This document shows positions 36,901 through 51,100 of a DNA stretch of 64,000 bases, in pieces. The stretch is from Macropodus opercularis (taxonomy: Eukaryota; Chordata; Actinopteri; Anabantiformes; Osphronemidae). The notes under the pieces were generated by a model. It searched no databases. It was given only the letters and a program-made list of their open reading frames with translations, and was not told where the DNA came from. The stretch is from NCBI GenBank assembly GCA_030770545.1, contig CM061105.1, positions 4,819,001 to 4,883,000 on the forward strand, in the 5' to 3' direction. The translations under genes and the position numbers were made by a program. The number at the start of each line of letters is the position of its first letter. Within the stretch, counting starts at the first letter, position 1.

Positions 36901-39101
36901 CGGGAAAAGCTTCCAGGAGAGGGATGCGGGGATGCTTAGAAGTTTTCATTTTCCTTGCAAACTTGCTGGTGCTGAGGAGAAAAGTTGTAGACAAAGTTCC
37001 TACCTACTGAAATTTCTTTCTCATGTTGCTATTTCCTAAAACTTAACAAAACGGCACATCCAGGCCAAAGCTCAAAGACAAGGCTCCTTAGGTGACTCTC
37101 ATCAGACTCACCGACGGCCATCATGTAGTCCCATCGGTCCAGCAGACACATGCTGAACTGCAGTCCCTCTGGCGTGACGCCTGCGGCAATCAGAGCTCGA
37201 CTCAGCTCGGGGTTCTGGCACACGGCGGAGGTCCAGGCCGCCAGGAACCACAGCACCACCAGCAGAATGACGGCCAGCAGGCGCAGGACCCGCCAGCTGG
37301 TCATGTAAGGCGTCCTCTGGGCTGTGCGGGACAGGAACACCTTCAACACCCTGGCGGAGGGACAAACAGGAGGAAGACGCTGGAGTCTGAGAGATGACCA
37401 TTAACTCCGTTCATTCACTTATTCACATCAGGATTGTGTTGCGGGGAGAAATAACCCAACGGCAGAGGAAACAAGAAAAAAGTTAAAAAAAAGAAAAATT
37501 CACTTAAAAGAATCTTAAACTTAAATCTGTTGGTTTTTAATTTGTTGGGTGACTTTAATCTGGTACATCGTGGTAGCATGTAATTATACGACTATCATCA
37601 TCAAGGAATGCTGGAAAATACTCAAATCGCTGTTTGCTGCTCTCGTATGCTTTCTCCCGACAAGACTGTGACAAATCTGTCTCATCTCTGATACATTCAG
37701 AGGGACCCAGCTGTAACAGCTTGCCCCCGAGCACACTTCACACTCAGCGAGCACGAGGAAAATCAAATTGGTAATTTTGCTAAGGGAACACTCTGGCCAG
37801 CCTTTGACCCTCTTCTCCCATCTCAGCAACACTTAACTCAGAGCTGAAGAGCAGGAAGTGAGTGTGTGTGTGTCTGAATAGATACTTTTTGCAGACAGAC
37901 GCCGCTGGACCAGATCTGATTCCCACGTGTCTGTCGGCAAAACAGGCAAACATACGTGTCTGCACAAAGCGCGCGGCCTGACAGGGAGCAGAATTATCAA
38001 GGCACAGAAGGGCAAGGTAATATGAGGAAGGGGAAGGGGAGAAGATTTGATGCTGAGGGGGAAGGAGAGATGAGGAGAAAAGATAGGAGAGAATAGGAGG
38101 ATAGGGGAGAAGAAGGCAGGAGAGGAAACGAGGAGTCAAGAGTATAGGAGACACGATGATAGGATAGAATGAAAACAGCAGAAGAAGATATGAAGACACT
38201 TTTTAGATTTAAGAAAATGAGATGACAGACAAATCATGGTGTTTGTTTACTTCAATTTCTTGTATTAGCAATCGGAAACAGACAAATTAACCAGGTTAGA
38301 CATCTCCTAACACACTCTATTCCCTAACACTGGACACACACAAACACTTTAACTTATCGCTCCACGACTCAGGAACAAATAGGACATGACACATAACAAA
38401 CGACAGTCTCGCATCCCAGTCCCATAAACTGACTTCTCGTCCCAGTTTTACTTACCTGTACAGCTTGAGGATGACGGTGCCGTACATGATGGCAAAACCT
38501 AGGATGCGAACCCAGCGCAGCAGGATACAGCGAAACACACCGGGATGGAAGTAGAGGATCATCACCTGCGGAGCGGCACAGCGGTAACACACTCAGCCTT
38601 AGAGAACCAGAGAACTTTCTGCGCCGAGCTAAGAAGAGCAGCACGTTCGTTAGCTCTGCTAGTTGACTTCTTTATCTCGGCAAGGCCCCAAGTGTCCCAC
38701 CCTCCGGTGAGTGAAGCTGACGGTCTGGTACAGTAACTCCATGCTCATGTCAACTGAAACAAAGAAAATCTGTTCCTCCTATGTTAATACTAACATGTAT
38801 TTAATTATTCGATTTTCGTAATATGCTATTTTCCTCTCTGTGCACCAGCTTGTTGTCTCCGTATCAGTATTTTTAATTTTTACTGAATGGGATTTGAGGC
38901 ATTTATCGATAAGAATAAACAAAGATACAGATTCCGCATCCAAATGAATGAGTTTAAATGTAAAATGTGTTGCAAAGTCCGGTTAATTCCCCAAAGCCAT
39001 GAATATTAGACAGAGTGTGAATATTCTGTCATTTTTATTATTTTATACATTTGAAATTATACTGTAGGATGGGATAAGTTTTTCTGTCAGGCTTTCTCTT
39101 T

Positions 39102-39149
<48 letters not shown>

Positions 39150-42100
39150 TCAGGTCCATAAATATTGGGACATCGACACAATTCTAATCTTTTTGGCTCT
39201 ATACACCACAACAATGGATTTAAAATGAAACGAACAAGATGTGCTTTAACTGCAGACTTTTAGCTTTAATTTGAGGTTATTTACATCCAAATCAGTTGAA
39301 CGGTGTAGGAATTACAACAGTTTTTATGTGTGCCTCCCACTTTTTAAGGGACCTAAAGTAATGGGACAATTGGCTGCTCAGCTATTCCATGGCCAGGTGT
39401 GTGTTATTCCCTCGTTATCCCATTTACAAGGAGCACATAAAAGGTTCAGAGTTCATTTCAAGTGAGCTATTTGCATTCGGAAGCTGCTGCTGTCAACTCT
39501 CCATATGAGATCCAAAGAGCCGTCACTATCCGTGAAGCAAGCCATCATTAGGCTGAAAAAACAAAACAAACCCATCAGAGAGATAGCAAAAACTTTAGGT
39601 GTGGCCAAATCAACTGTTTGGAAAAACTTAAAAAGAAAGAACGCACTGGTGAGCTCAGCAACACCAAAAGACCTGGAAGACCACGGAAAACAACTGTGGT
39701 GGATGACAGAAGAATTCTTTCCCTGGTGAAGAAAACACCCTTCATAACAGTTGGCCAGATCAAGAACACTCTCCAGCAGGTAGGTGTATGTGTGTCAAAG
39801 TCAACAATCAAGAGAAGACTTCACCAGAGTGAATACAGAGGGTTCACCACAAGATGTAAACCATTGGTGAGCCTCAAAAACAGGAAGGCCAGATTAGAGT
39901 TTGCCAAACAACATCTAAAAAGCCTTCAGAGTTCTGGAACAACATCCTATGGACTGATGAGACCAAGATCAACTTATACCAGAGTGATGGGAAGAGAAGA
40001 GTATGGAGAAGGGATGGAACTGCTCATGATCCAAAGCACACCACCTCATCAGTGAAGCATGGTGGTGGCAGTGTCATGGCGTGGGCATGTATGGCTGCCA
40101 GTGGAATTGGTTCTCTTGTATTTATTGATGATGTGACTGCGGACAAAAGCAGCAGTGTTTCGGGCAATATTATCTGCTCATATTCAGCCAAATGCTTCAG
40201 AACACATTGGACGGCGCTTCACAGTGGAGATGGACAATGACCCAAAGCAGACTGCGAAGGCAACCAAAGCGTTTTTAAGAGAAAGAAGTGGAATGTTATG
40301 CAATGGCCAAGTCAATCACCTGACCTGAATCCGATTGAGCTTGAATTTCACTTGCTGAAGACAAGACTGAAGGGAAAATGCCCCAAGAACAAGCAGGAAC
40401 TGAAGACCGTTGCAGTAGAGGCCTGGCAGAGCATCACCAGGGATGAAACCCAGCGTCTGGTGATGTCTATGCGTTCCAGACTTCAGGCTGTAATTGACTG
40501 CGAAGGATTTGCAACCAAGTATTAAAAAGTGAAAGTTTGATTTATGATTGTTAATCTGTCCCATGACTTTTGGTCCCTTAAAAAGTGGGAGGCACATATG
40601 CAAACTGTTGTAATTCCTACACCGTTCAACTGATTTGGATGTAAATAACCTCAAATTAAAGCTAAAAGTCTGCAGTTAAAGCACATCTTGTTCGTTTCAT
40701 TTTAAATCCATTGTTGTGGTGTATAGAGCCAAAAAGATTAGAATTGTCAGCTCACACCGTCCGCACCGACCCGCTCCACCTGCTCCGCCACATTGCCAGG
40801 TTGCTCGTGTTCTCTGTGGACCTGGATTTTTGCCGAGCTCCTCGTAAGAAGCCTCGCGAAAATCTTGTCACTACATTTTTGGGTCCCATGACTGGGATGA
40901 GCATCGACACGAGATTTACAAATAAAATACTGAGCTACTGATGTAAACCAGTATTAAATATGTGGTCACTAGGGGTCCAAGCAAGTTTTACCGATAACAT
41001 AACACTTCTTAAATCCATCTGGTTGGATTGTTGAACATCAGTGACATTTATTATATTTCAAGCTGCGTCTGCAACACAGCGTTTGGATTGTACATCAGAG
41101 CAAACAAATATGTAACTACACACAGCGAGCAAGCAACACGAAATGTTTCTTTTGTTGCGCACGTCCCCCGCTCTCACGCTAACTTGTGTTTGTGATTCGA
41201 CTCCTGCTTGGCACCCCGCCCGCATCCCTTCTCCTCCGGTGAACACATCCAGCGTTCATGCTCTCCGGTCGAGCATCAATCAATCACTGCTGCAAATAAC
41301 AGATACGCGCCCAACAGTTGCTCGCAGATGCACATTCGCACAATCACACGAAATGTAGAGCTATAAATCTTATTAAGCACATTCATAATCCATCTCTTCC
41401 CCACACAGACAGCAAGCAGTGCTGCTGAGTATAAAAACCATGCGGGATGGAAAAAAGGAAACAGACACGTTCTTTTTTGGACGGCCCAGAAGGGAAGGTG
41501 GCCTTCCCGGTTTTGCATCCAGCCACTCACGCCTCCTCCATCAATTAATCAGCAGATGTATTTTTAAAACAAGTTGTGCTAGAACTTGATGCAGTGTTTA
41601 AAAATGCAGTGAGCACCAGAGCGGAGCAGCTGTGCCAGGCTTAGCTGAAGGGGGCTTGTGGCAGCAGCAAAAAAAAAAAAAATACACGGCACACAACTAA
41701 CGTTAAGACTGCGGGAGAGGAGACAGACGTAAAAGGCGAGACACAGAGAGAGAACAAGTGCAGGGGCAATGAAAGGAAAACACAAGAAGGAAATGTGCCA
41801 AGAAAGGTAGAAAAGGAGACAGAGAAACAGCCGAGTGAAGGGAAAAGGAGCCTTTGAGTGTATCCAAGTGTGTGTAAGCATAAGAAAGTGGCAGGATATT
41901 TTAGGGGGAGGTATTTTTGGTACTTGTCTTATCCTTGGGGTAAATGGTAGAAAGGGCTGGAAGCTCGGGTACAAAAGCCGAATCCATTTTGAGGATGAGC
42001 AGAAATATATTTAAGGTGCGGTCACATGAGGAGAAGCCCACGATACGCGCAGCTCGTCATCTGCGGCCACAGAACTACGAGGCTGAACATTCGAATGCAA

Positions 42101-45100
42101 ACATTGGTGTTTTGTTAACGCTCCGATGCCTTTAGAGAAAGAAAAAAAAAGGATTTCGATTTCTTTGGTTGTTGTTGTCGTGGGGTCGTTTCTTATTCGA
42201 ATAGAGGCTGCTATCAGACTGCGTTTTGAGGGGAGCCGCGGCTAAAAATTGGCAGGCCACGTGTGCGAATTCCCCCGGTTACACGCCGTCCAGGTTCCTT
42301 CCATCTGCTTCCCGGCTAAAGACGGGCTTCTGACGCAGCCATCCAGGTGCACTGTGGGATGTGTGTGTAAATACACACATGTCCTGCACAAGGCGCGCCG
42401 GCGCCCACCCACATGGAGACGAGAAAGGAGCTGGCAGACCCACACACCGTACACAATGGCCCGTTAATAGTCATGTACAAGTCTCAGTTACTGTCCCGAT
42501 AATCACGAGAAGTCCAGGACGACAAGGCGACAAGGCATTGTTTACAAATGAATACTCTATTTATCAAAAACATTAAAATATTAGCTGGTCAAAATGAGAT
42601 TTTCACATGATAATGACCAACCTTTACTATTTATAATTCAGTTTATTCTATTAAATAGTTATTCCAATTAGTTTTCGGACGCACAGTAAACTCGTCCCTT
42701 AAGGGAACTTTATTGTCAACACACACACACACACACACACACCTACACACAGCAGGGAATAAAGTGTTTCTCTTAGGCTGGTGTCCATACTGTACCTTGA
42801 ATATTTCAGCAAACAGGGCAAATGTATGACACCCAGACAAAATAGGTTTTCTATTGTGAGGCAGCTGCTTAGTCGCGCTGAGTCAGTCACAGTTCATCAA
42901 AAATGCATCTACCAAACCAGACGTTACTGTCCCAGTGGATCTGCTGTTATAATGATGAGTTGCAGACACGAGACTTCTCACCTTCCGCTCGACACGTTCA
43001 CCAACTCCACCGCCGAGTCAGACAACAAAGGCCTAATTTCACTACCAAGGCGAAGCTTGTGTGGCTGCACTAATTAGACACGTTGGTTGTTTTTTGCAGC
43101 GGTGTGTTTGACACAGTAGCTGTTGAAGTGTGTTTTCTGCCCTCGCTCACACTCAGCTTTGCCAAACTCTACTGAAGACAGAGAGAGTTCAAGGAGTCTG
43201 ACTTTATCGGCGTCAATCGCATTGATTGAAATGTGAGAAGTACAGAAACTTACTGGGAAGTAGAGCAGCAAAGCCCCGAGCAAGATGGCCTCCAGCAGAA
43301 TGAAGCCTGATGTACGCATGCTCTGTAAATGAGGAAAGAGAAGCACACGAGTCACACACGTTTCACACGCAACAACTTACATAAACTGAAGGTTTTTCTC
43401 TTCTGTCCTTACAGTTGTCTGACGTCGCTATTTAAACTCTACTCGAAAACGACACTCGCATTGCTTTTACTATTGCAGGCAAAGGCAAATACTAAATTCC
43501 TGCCGGGTTCAAAGAAAACAAACGCAGAGAAGAGCTGAATATATATTTTCTTAATGTTCTGCCTTCCCCTAAAACAAGAATATGAGTGATGACAGCCCAT
43601 TTCTGGGTTAGATTTAATTACCCATTTTACCTCTTGGAAGACATTTTGATGTCTTTTATGTAAATTCAAAGGGCTCTAGGGACTTTTTTTGTGAAATGTG
43701 GGAGATGTGAAGCAACAACACAAATATCTATAAATAGCACACCGGAATATATTCAACTCAACATTGCAGGCAGGCTAGATGTAATTATCCTACACTGTGA
43801 GTTTTATATTTCTTTCTCTTCGTTCTGTCAGCAGAGCATGTTTTATGTATTATGCATGATTTATTAGCTCTAAATCAGCTGTGATTAAAGGTGGGCTAGT
43901 GGAAAATGTCTGTAGATCATAACACAATAAAGGATAATAAAATGAATTGTATTGTGTTTGATCCTGTTCAAATGGACTCACCTTACAGAGAATAAATGTT
44001 AAATATTGTTCTACACGCTTCATTGTACCGTTCCACTGTTCTATAAGGTTCACTGTGCTGTTCCACTGTTCTATAAGGTTCACTGTGCTGTTCCACTGTT
44101 CTATAAGGTTCACTGTGCTGTTCCACTGTTCTATAAGGTTCACTGTGCTGTTCCACTGTTCTATAAGGTTCACTGTGCTGTTCGTCTGTTCTATAAGGTT
44201 CACTGTGCTGTTCGTCTGTTCTATAAGGTTCACTGTGCTGTTCTACTGTTCTATAAGGTTCACTGTGCTGTTCTACTGTTCTATAAGGTTCATTGTACCG
44301 TTCCACTGTTCTATAAGGTTCACTGTGCTGTTCCACTGTTCTATAAGGTTCACTGTGCTGTTCGTCTGTTCTATAAGGTTCACTGTGCTGTTCGTCTGTT
44401 CTATAAGGTTCACTGTGCTGTTCGTCTGTTCTATAAGGTTCACTGTGCTGTTCGTCTGTTCTATAAGGTTCACTGTGCTGTTCGTCTGTTCTATAAGGTT
44501 CACTGTGCTGTTCTACTGTTCTATAAGGTTCACTGTGCTGTTCTACTGTTCTATAAGGTTCATTGTACCGTTCCACTGTTCTATAAGGTTCACTGTGCTG
44601 TTCCACTGTTCTATAAGGTTCACTGTGCTGTTCGTCTGTTCTATAAGGTTCACTGTGCTGTTCCACTGTTCTATAAGGTTCACTGTGCTGTTCTACTGTT
44701 CTATAAGGTTCATTGTACCGTTCCACTGTTCTATAAGGTTCACTGTGCTGTTCCACTGTTCTATAAGGTTCACTGTGCTGTTCCACTGTTCTATAAGGTT
44801 CACTGTGCTGTTCCACTGTTCTATAAGGTTCACTGTGCTGTTCTACTGTTCTATAAGGTTCATTGTACCGTTCTACTGTTCTATAAGGTTCACTGTGCTG
44901 TTCCACTGGTTGCTTGGTGTGCAAGTGTGAAAGGTGCTTCCTCACACTGGCAATTGTCAATTCTTTCCATATGGAGCTTGTAGTAAAATGTATCAGGATC
45001 GTGATTTTCTTTCTCACACACTCTTCTACTGTGCGTTCCCCTCACCTTGTTCCTCCTGCAGTGGTAGACCACCACCATGCCGGCCAAGTCCAGCACCATA

Positions 45101-48100
45101 CACAGGCCCTGTAAGGAGGCCACGGCGAGCCGCAGAGCCCCGTCCTCCTGCACCACGCAAGGCGTGTCGTCTCGGCAGTAGGGGCAGCCCTCGCGGCAAG
45201 GGAGGCACTTGCTCGACACTTCAGAGGTCTCATCTCTGTGAGAGCCCTGCTCCTTACCTGAGGATGTGAAGGGACATGTTACACATGTTTAGGTGTCAGG
45301 TGTTTCATTGATTGATTTACACGTTCTTGAGGAATTCTGGTTATTCCCTGAAATTCACAACTCAAATCTAATCACGGATCACACAAATTTCAAAGATCAC
45401 TTTAATTAATTAGTGCTTCGCTGTCACACACTGCGTTGTCTTAAAAGCTCAGTTAATCACTATGAAGCAGTAGAAATCATCAGTCCAATAAATCACAGAG
45501 CCTGGGGCTGATAATTAGGAGACTACAGCCTTTAATTAAGCACATGAGGGAACAGTGAAAGAGAGCGAGAGCTAAAACACTGTGGCACTGCTCCTTTAAT
45601 CACGCTAGGCTGGATGATTGTTATTATACAGATGTGGCACATTTGGATCACTTTACTTTTCATCTCAGTTAGGACTGTTCACATTTAGTTTCACTGGCAC
45701 CTTACTGAATTTTGTTTAAAGAAACAGACAATGCCCAAAATATTTCATCATTCCATGCCTCCTCCGCTGCGGCAGGATTTGGAGTCAGTCTTAATCCTTC
45801 ATTTCCCACCACACAGACACTACACAGCCCGTCTAGAAAACGATGCTTGATAAGCATGTAATTCCTGGTTCTGTCCCGCGGCTCATACAGTATGCAAACG
45901 CTGAGCTGTGGTTGCACAGCGCAGCAGCAGGGCGTTGCGAGGCGAAGGCGGTAATCGTTAAACGCGTTAAGCATGAATTTACCGGTAAATGTAAAAGCAT
46001 TTCAACCGATTTATCAAGCAGTCACAAACTCACCCATGCGCAGCGGTTTTGATTTGCCGACAAAATGATGTACGACCTGCCGCATGGCTGTAATTTGTCT
46101 TTTTTTTTTTTTTTTACAGTAATCTACTTTATTATTTAGCATCTTTATGTTTATTGGTATTACGGTAACTGCAGTCACTCGCAGCGTGACAGCGACTTTA
46201 TTTGACTTTATTTGTGTGAGTCAGATCTCTGCACTTGTGTAGTGGAGGAGGCCAGATGCTCGTCGTGATTTCAAACCTCTGGGGTCATGCTGCTTTAAGG
46301 AAGAGTTTTATTAAATTAATAAATAATGTCAATACTATGTCATTGTTTTTCATGTGAATCATAATTATCAGTGTTCTCAACGCATGTGTCTCATACAGTA
46401 AACGGTTTAATCGGGTGTAGTTGTTTCTTTGGTGTAAAATTGGTGTTGCACCTGCAGTGAAATACTCAGTTTTACCAAATTGTTTATGAGGATGCTTTGA
46501 GAAAGTAACTTCAACATTTACTGTACTATTACTTTTGACATGTAGCTACTCGAAAACATGGTCATGGCATTTATTTAGGTCACCAGAATGAAGCTCCGTT
46601 GTCCAAAGTTGAATAATAAATGTGAAACAAATTATTATTAATGTCCAGCCATCTGTGGTTCAGATGAAGACAAAACGACTGACTTCGCTAACCACAACAC
46701 AAACTGTGACATTCAAATCAAACGTGTTGCTTTATGAGGCACACTTCTCATTGGAAGTTGCCTTTTCCTCTATTTCTCCCCTTTGATATCTGTCCTGTTG
46801 GCCTGTTGCTAGGGAACAATGTAGTCTGGGATGCACAAGGACTAGCATTTTCGTTTTTTGGAAGGCGGGAATCGGGTTCACCAGCTTTTGTGACCCAGTC
46901 TGAGTGATTTTTTTTTTTAATGATGGGGGTCTTGGAAGACGAGTGACTTCCCAGACTGAGCAGTTTGGCTGGAGGCCTCATCACGCTGCATTACAATAAA
47001 GCTGCAGCTTAGCGTATCATCCCCGTTGGGACGCTGTATTGTTGGAGTCAGGAATAAAAACCTTGGCAGTTGCCTGATTATCTTGCTCATCAGGGTCAAG
47101 CTTTCTGCCTGAGGACGCTGCAGCACTTTCAGTCAAGGTGTCAGAATATGGGCATTTAAATCTAGAGCACAGGCAGGGAGTTAAAGCAAAGACGGACCTT
47201 CAGTGGAGAAAAGGTAGTTGTACTCGTTTAGATACACTGCAGTGATAAAAGCTGTAGACTTTATGGATAATCATCAGAAGAGGAAACATACACAAGGTTC
47301 AAAAGCCTACACGTGTTATATAGGCTTGTGGTGTCTTATTAGGTGAAGGACCTCTACACCGATTATCCTCTTGAAAATTAAGCCTGGCACACAGAGTCAC
47401 ACATCATTCACGCTCATGTCAGCATCTGTGGACCATCTTGATTCGTCAGAGAACCTAATCTGTTCTGGACGTGACTGGGGATAGTAGAGAACCTAGAGGA
47501 AACCAACATATGTTTGGAGAAACATGCAAACATGCAAAGGTTGCAGGCAAAAACTAAACAAAAACTAAGAAATAAAAACGTGCAAATGATAACGTAAGTT
47601 GCTTAATAAGTGACTAAAGTAGCAACATTAGCAACTTTTGCTATATAAGTAGGGTTTAGTATACAGGTCTGGGTGGTTTATAATATGAAAACACATAATT
47701 AATCTTCATGTTTGTGCATAATTATAGAAATGAGAAATGTGCTTCTGCCTTCTTGTATAGAACCAGGGCTTTAATGACCTGGAAATTACTCACAGTGTGG
47801 TAATTGAAAGCTTAACAAGCACAGCTTCAATAACTCAAGTTGTACCCTGATGCTTTGCCTCCGTCTGCACCGCTGCTTTACAACCCAACAGGTCTGTGAT
47901 TCACATCCCACCCGTGGTTCCCACTAGAGCCCAAAATAGAAACGTAATAGACATTTCCGCAGTAGGAAGAGCTGAAATCTTCTAACTGACGTTTGAAGTT
48001 TGCGTAGAGCCTCAGGATTCCTATTCAAAGGCGCAGCAGGAATTTCAAACGCAATGCGTAAAATAAAAACAAGAGGTTGTTCTTATTTTATGTTTATATG

Positions 48101-51100
48101 AAATCCGGAAACCTTGAATTGGAAAATTTGTTTCGATCTGACGCCTGCATTTATACATATATGTATTTTTATATAACAACAGGATTTGTAACCCACTTTT
48201 AAAGCCGTTGAGTGTCACTCGGCTCGGATGGTAGAAGCCCTTCCTGCACTGGCACTTATACTTGTCCAACACAAACCCGTGGCCACCGATGGGAGTGCAC
48301 TGGGAGGGAATAAAAAGCAGAGAGAAAGCGAAAAGGTTTTATTAGTAATCAGCAACACTATCACTTAAAATAGAAATTGTGGTTCAGATTATGTGAGTAG
48401 ATGATGGAGGGAGGAGGCGGCATCAGGATGGTTACTCAGTTTTCAGCAAGTGGGAGTAAAATGATACTATAAGAAAGACATAGAAGACACAAAAACAACA
48501 TCATCTGACAGAAATATGATGAGATTGTTTTTTAATGTGTAGTGTAAGCAACCTGGCGCCCGGCTTTAAATTTGCCCTGCTGGCTTCCTAACTATCTGCT
48601 CTCACAAACTCAGAGGAACAGTCCAAAAGTCCAGAAAGCAAATCACTGGATTTGGTTTTTATTTACATTTTGCATCCCGACTTCACTGGAATGTATCTCA
48701 TGCACAAACGAACATGAACCAAAATGGATGGGAAGTAAACGTGATCATCAAAATCACAGCAGCATCGAGTAACCGCTGGCGATCCCACTCCTTCACAAGG
48801 CGTCAGTCACCTCTCAGCCTCTGTCTCGTGTTTTTAAGTCTCCTACATCATCTACGTTCTCTCCTCTGTGGCGTAAAGCAGCACACGGCCATAAACACGC
48901 CTGTTGTCAGGGGAAATCACGGGCTTCTGCCAAGTAACAGGAAAAACCAATTAATATCTAAATTAAGAATTGAGGGTGGTTTGCAGAATAGAACTGCATC
49001 ATTCCAGGTTGCACTGAACACTCTGCGAGCTGCACGGGCTTACGAGTCATCTGGAGCCTAGACACACTCGGCGTCACACGTCTCTACTGCGGCATGGTTA
49101 CGCTCATGTGCATGCACATATCCCTTTATATTCAAAATGCTATTCATGTTCAAGGAACTGCTCCCTGTCGTGAGAACAATTCGTACTTGGCTTCCTTCAA
49201 AGAATAAGGAGAAGAGTGTCTGCATAAGGTGCAGGGAGCGTTTTATAATTAATTCAATAATCAATTACGCAATCAACATTGCGTTGTTTTATATATAAGT
49301 GCAAAGACTCAACACACAGCACAAATAACATGTTAATTACTAAGGTACCACTTCAGCACAACGGCCACTGGCGTCTCTCAGAAATTAATATGCGCTTCAT
49401 CATTTTGACTTTTAAACCGCAGCAACCAGATCTGTGCGCAGACTGTACCTGTACTTGACGCACGGATGAAAGTAGTCGAACATCCCTCATTAATTCTCCT
49501 CCAGAGAGCGAGTAAGTGCATTTCTCAAAATCAAGCCTGTTTTTTTAGGAATTTGACATAAAAACCTTCTTTTTCTGTTGCAACAGCAATTTAATAAAAA
49601 TGTCTCCACCTCATCAGATTCATCAAACTGAAACTTGTGCCTACAGTGTGATATACATATCAAAGACTTTGCATAGACTTTTCTACGGAGACAAAGTGTG
49701 ATTTAAAGTTTATTTCAGCTTGTATAGAATAATGGCTGTGAATGATAATAGTAAAAATCGAAATTTCAGCATAACACACTTTTGCATAATATTTACTTTG
49801 TTATTTTGTTTTGTACGTGCACGAGCTCTGCACGCTTAAGCTTCTGTGTGAACCTCTGCACACAGCAGTTCATTTTCAAAGTCGACAAAAAGCATAGATC
49901 GCAAAACAGCGAAGGGGGAGCAGGGGAGATGAGCTGCCGAGGGTAGAAACTGTCTGAAGTGCAGCGCAAACACTTGACAGGATAAACATATACAGTAAAT
50001 CATTGCTCCAGTGTTGTACCAGCAGAGACAAGCCAGCCTGGGAGTTCCACCCATTTCAACTTGTTGGAAGAAAAATGTGAGCTTTGCACTGTGGAGACTT
50101 CAGATCTTGGTCTTTGGCATTTGTCTTGTGAGGGCCGACTGAAGTCTGCATAGCTGTGTCAGATGGAGATCTTTAAAGCCATTTGGAGTTTAGTGGTAAA
50201 TAAATAAATATTAAATCAGTGGTATCTTTATGTGTTAATGTGTCCATTTTTAATCATTAGTTCATTTCAATTCAACTTTGTTTAAAGATCCAATTCACAA
50301 CATCAGTTATCTCAACTACTAGACCCAACAAATCCCACATAGAACAAGCTTTTAATTGTAGCCACTCGATAAATTGTACATTTTAGTAGCAACAATGAAG
50401 GAAAAACTCCCTCTATAGAGAAAGAAACCTCCAGCAGACCCAGGCTCAATGTGGGCGGCCATCTGCCTTGACCGGTTGGGTGAAGGTAGAGAGAAGAGAG
50501 AAAACAACACAACAACAACAACAACAACAACAAGCAGCAACAGACACAGGCAGGATGGTTGGACCAGCAACTGAACACTGGAGACACACGACTCTGGGTC
50601 TGATGATACCTGTAGATGAGAATAGAGAGAGACAGAAAGAGAGAAACACAACTAGGAGAGAAAAGAGACATGGCGGCATGTTAGTGGATAGAATAAATAG
50701 AAAAACAGAGGAGCTCAGTGTATGTGAAAAAGTCTAAATTCTTTTTTAATCTCGTGTCTTCCTTTAACGTTGTAAATGAAAGAAACCCCAGGATGATGGT
50801 CTTAAAAGACTTTTTATTTACACACATATGATGAAACCGCTTATATTCTGCATAAAATCGATGCCTCGCAAACAGCAACATTAACACTGATGTTTAATAG
50901 TAATAGAAATGTGATGTCTCTGTGGTATCTTACTTCAGTGTGTTCGCATTTTCTAATTAGCATTACAGGACGTGCTATTTAGTGATACATACATGGTGAA
51001 TAAGAGGATTCATCCTCATGGGACCATGAATGCTAAGCAAATTAATCATATACAGTGTTTTGATATTTCTGTCTTAAGTTCTTAAAAAGTAATTATTATT

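Noticed and set aside
37092..37401. Plus-strand and alternative minus-strand frames across gpr158 exon 7
   Set aside because: The 37350-37112 minus-strand exon is continuous with the receptor's transmembrane region; other frames are shadows.
43983..44910. CRISPR-like array
   Set aside because: The repeats are head-to-tail with no unique spacers and the host is a vertebrate; it is a minisatellite.
44006..45017. Long repeat-protein reading frames on both strands (325, 291 and 344 codons)
   Set aside because: They are translations of a 30-bp tandem array inside a gpr158 intron; the unit length divisible by three keeps frames open by chance.
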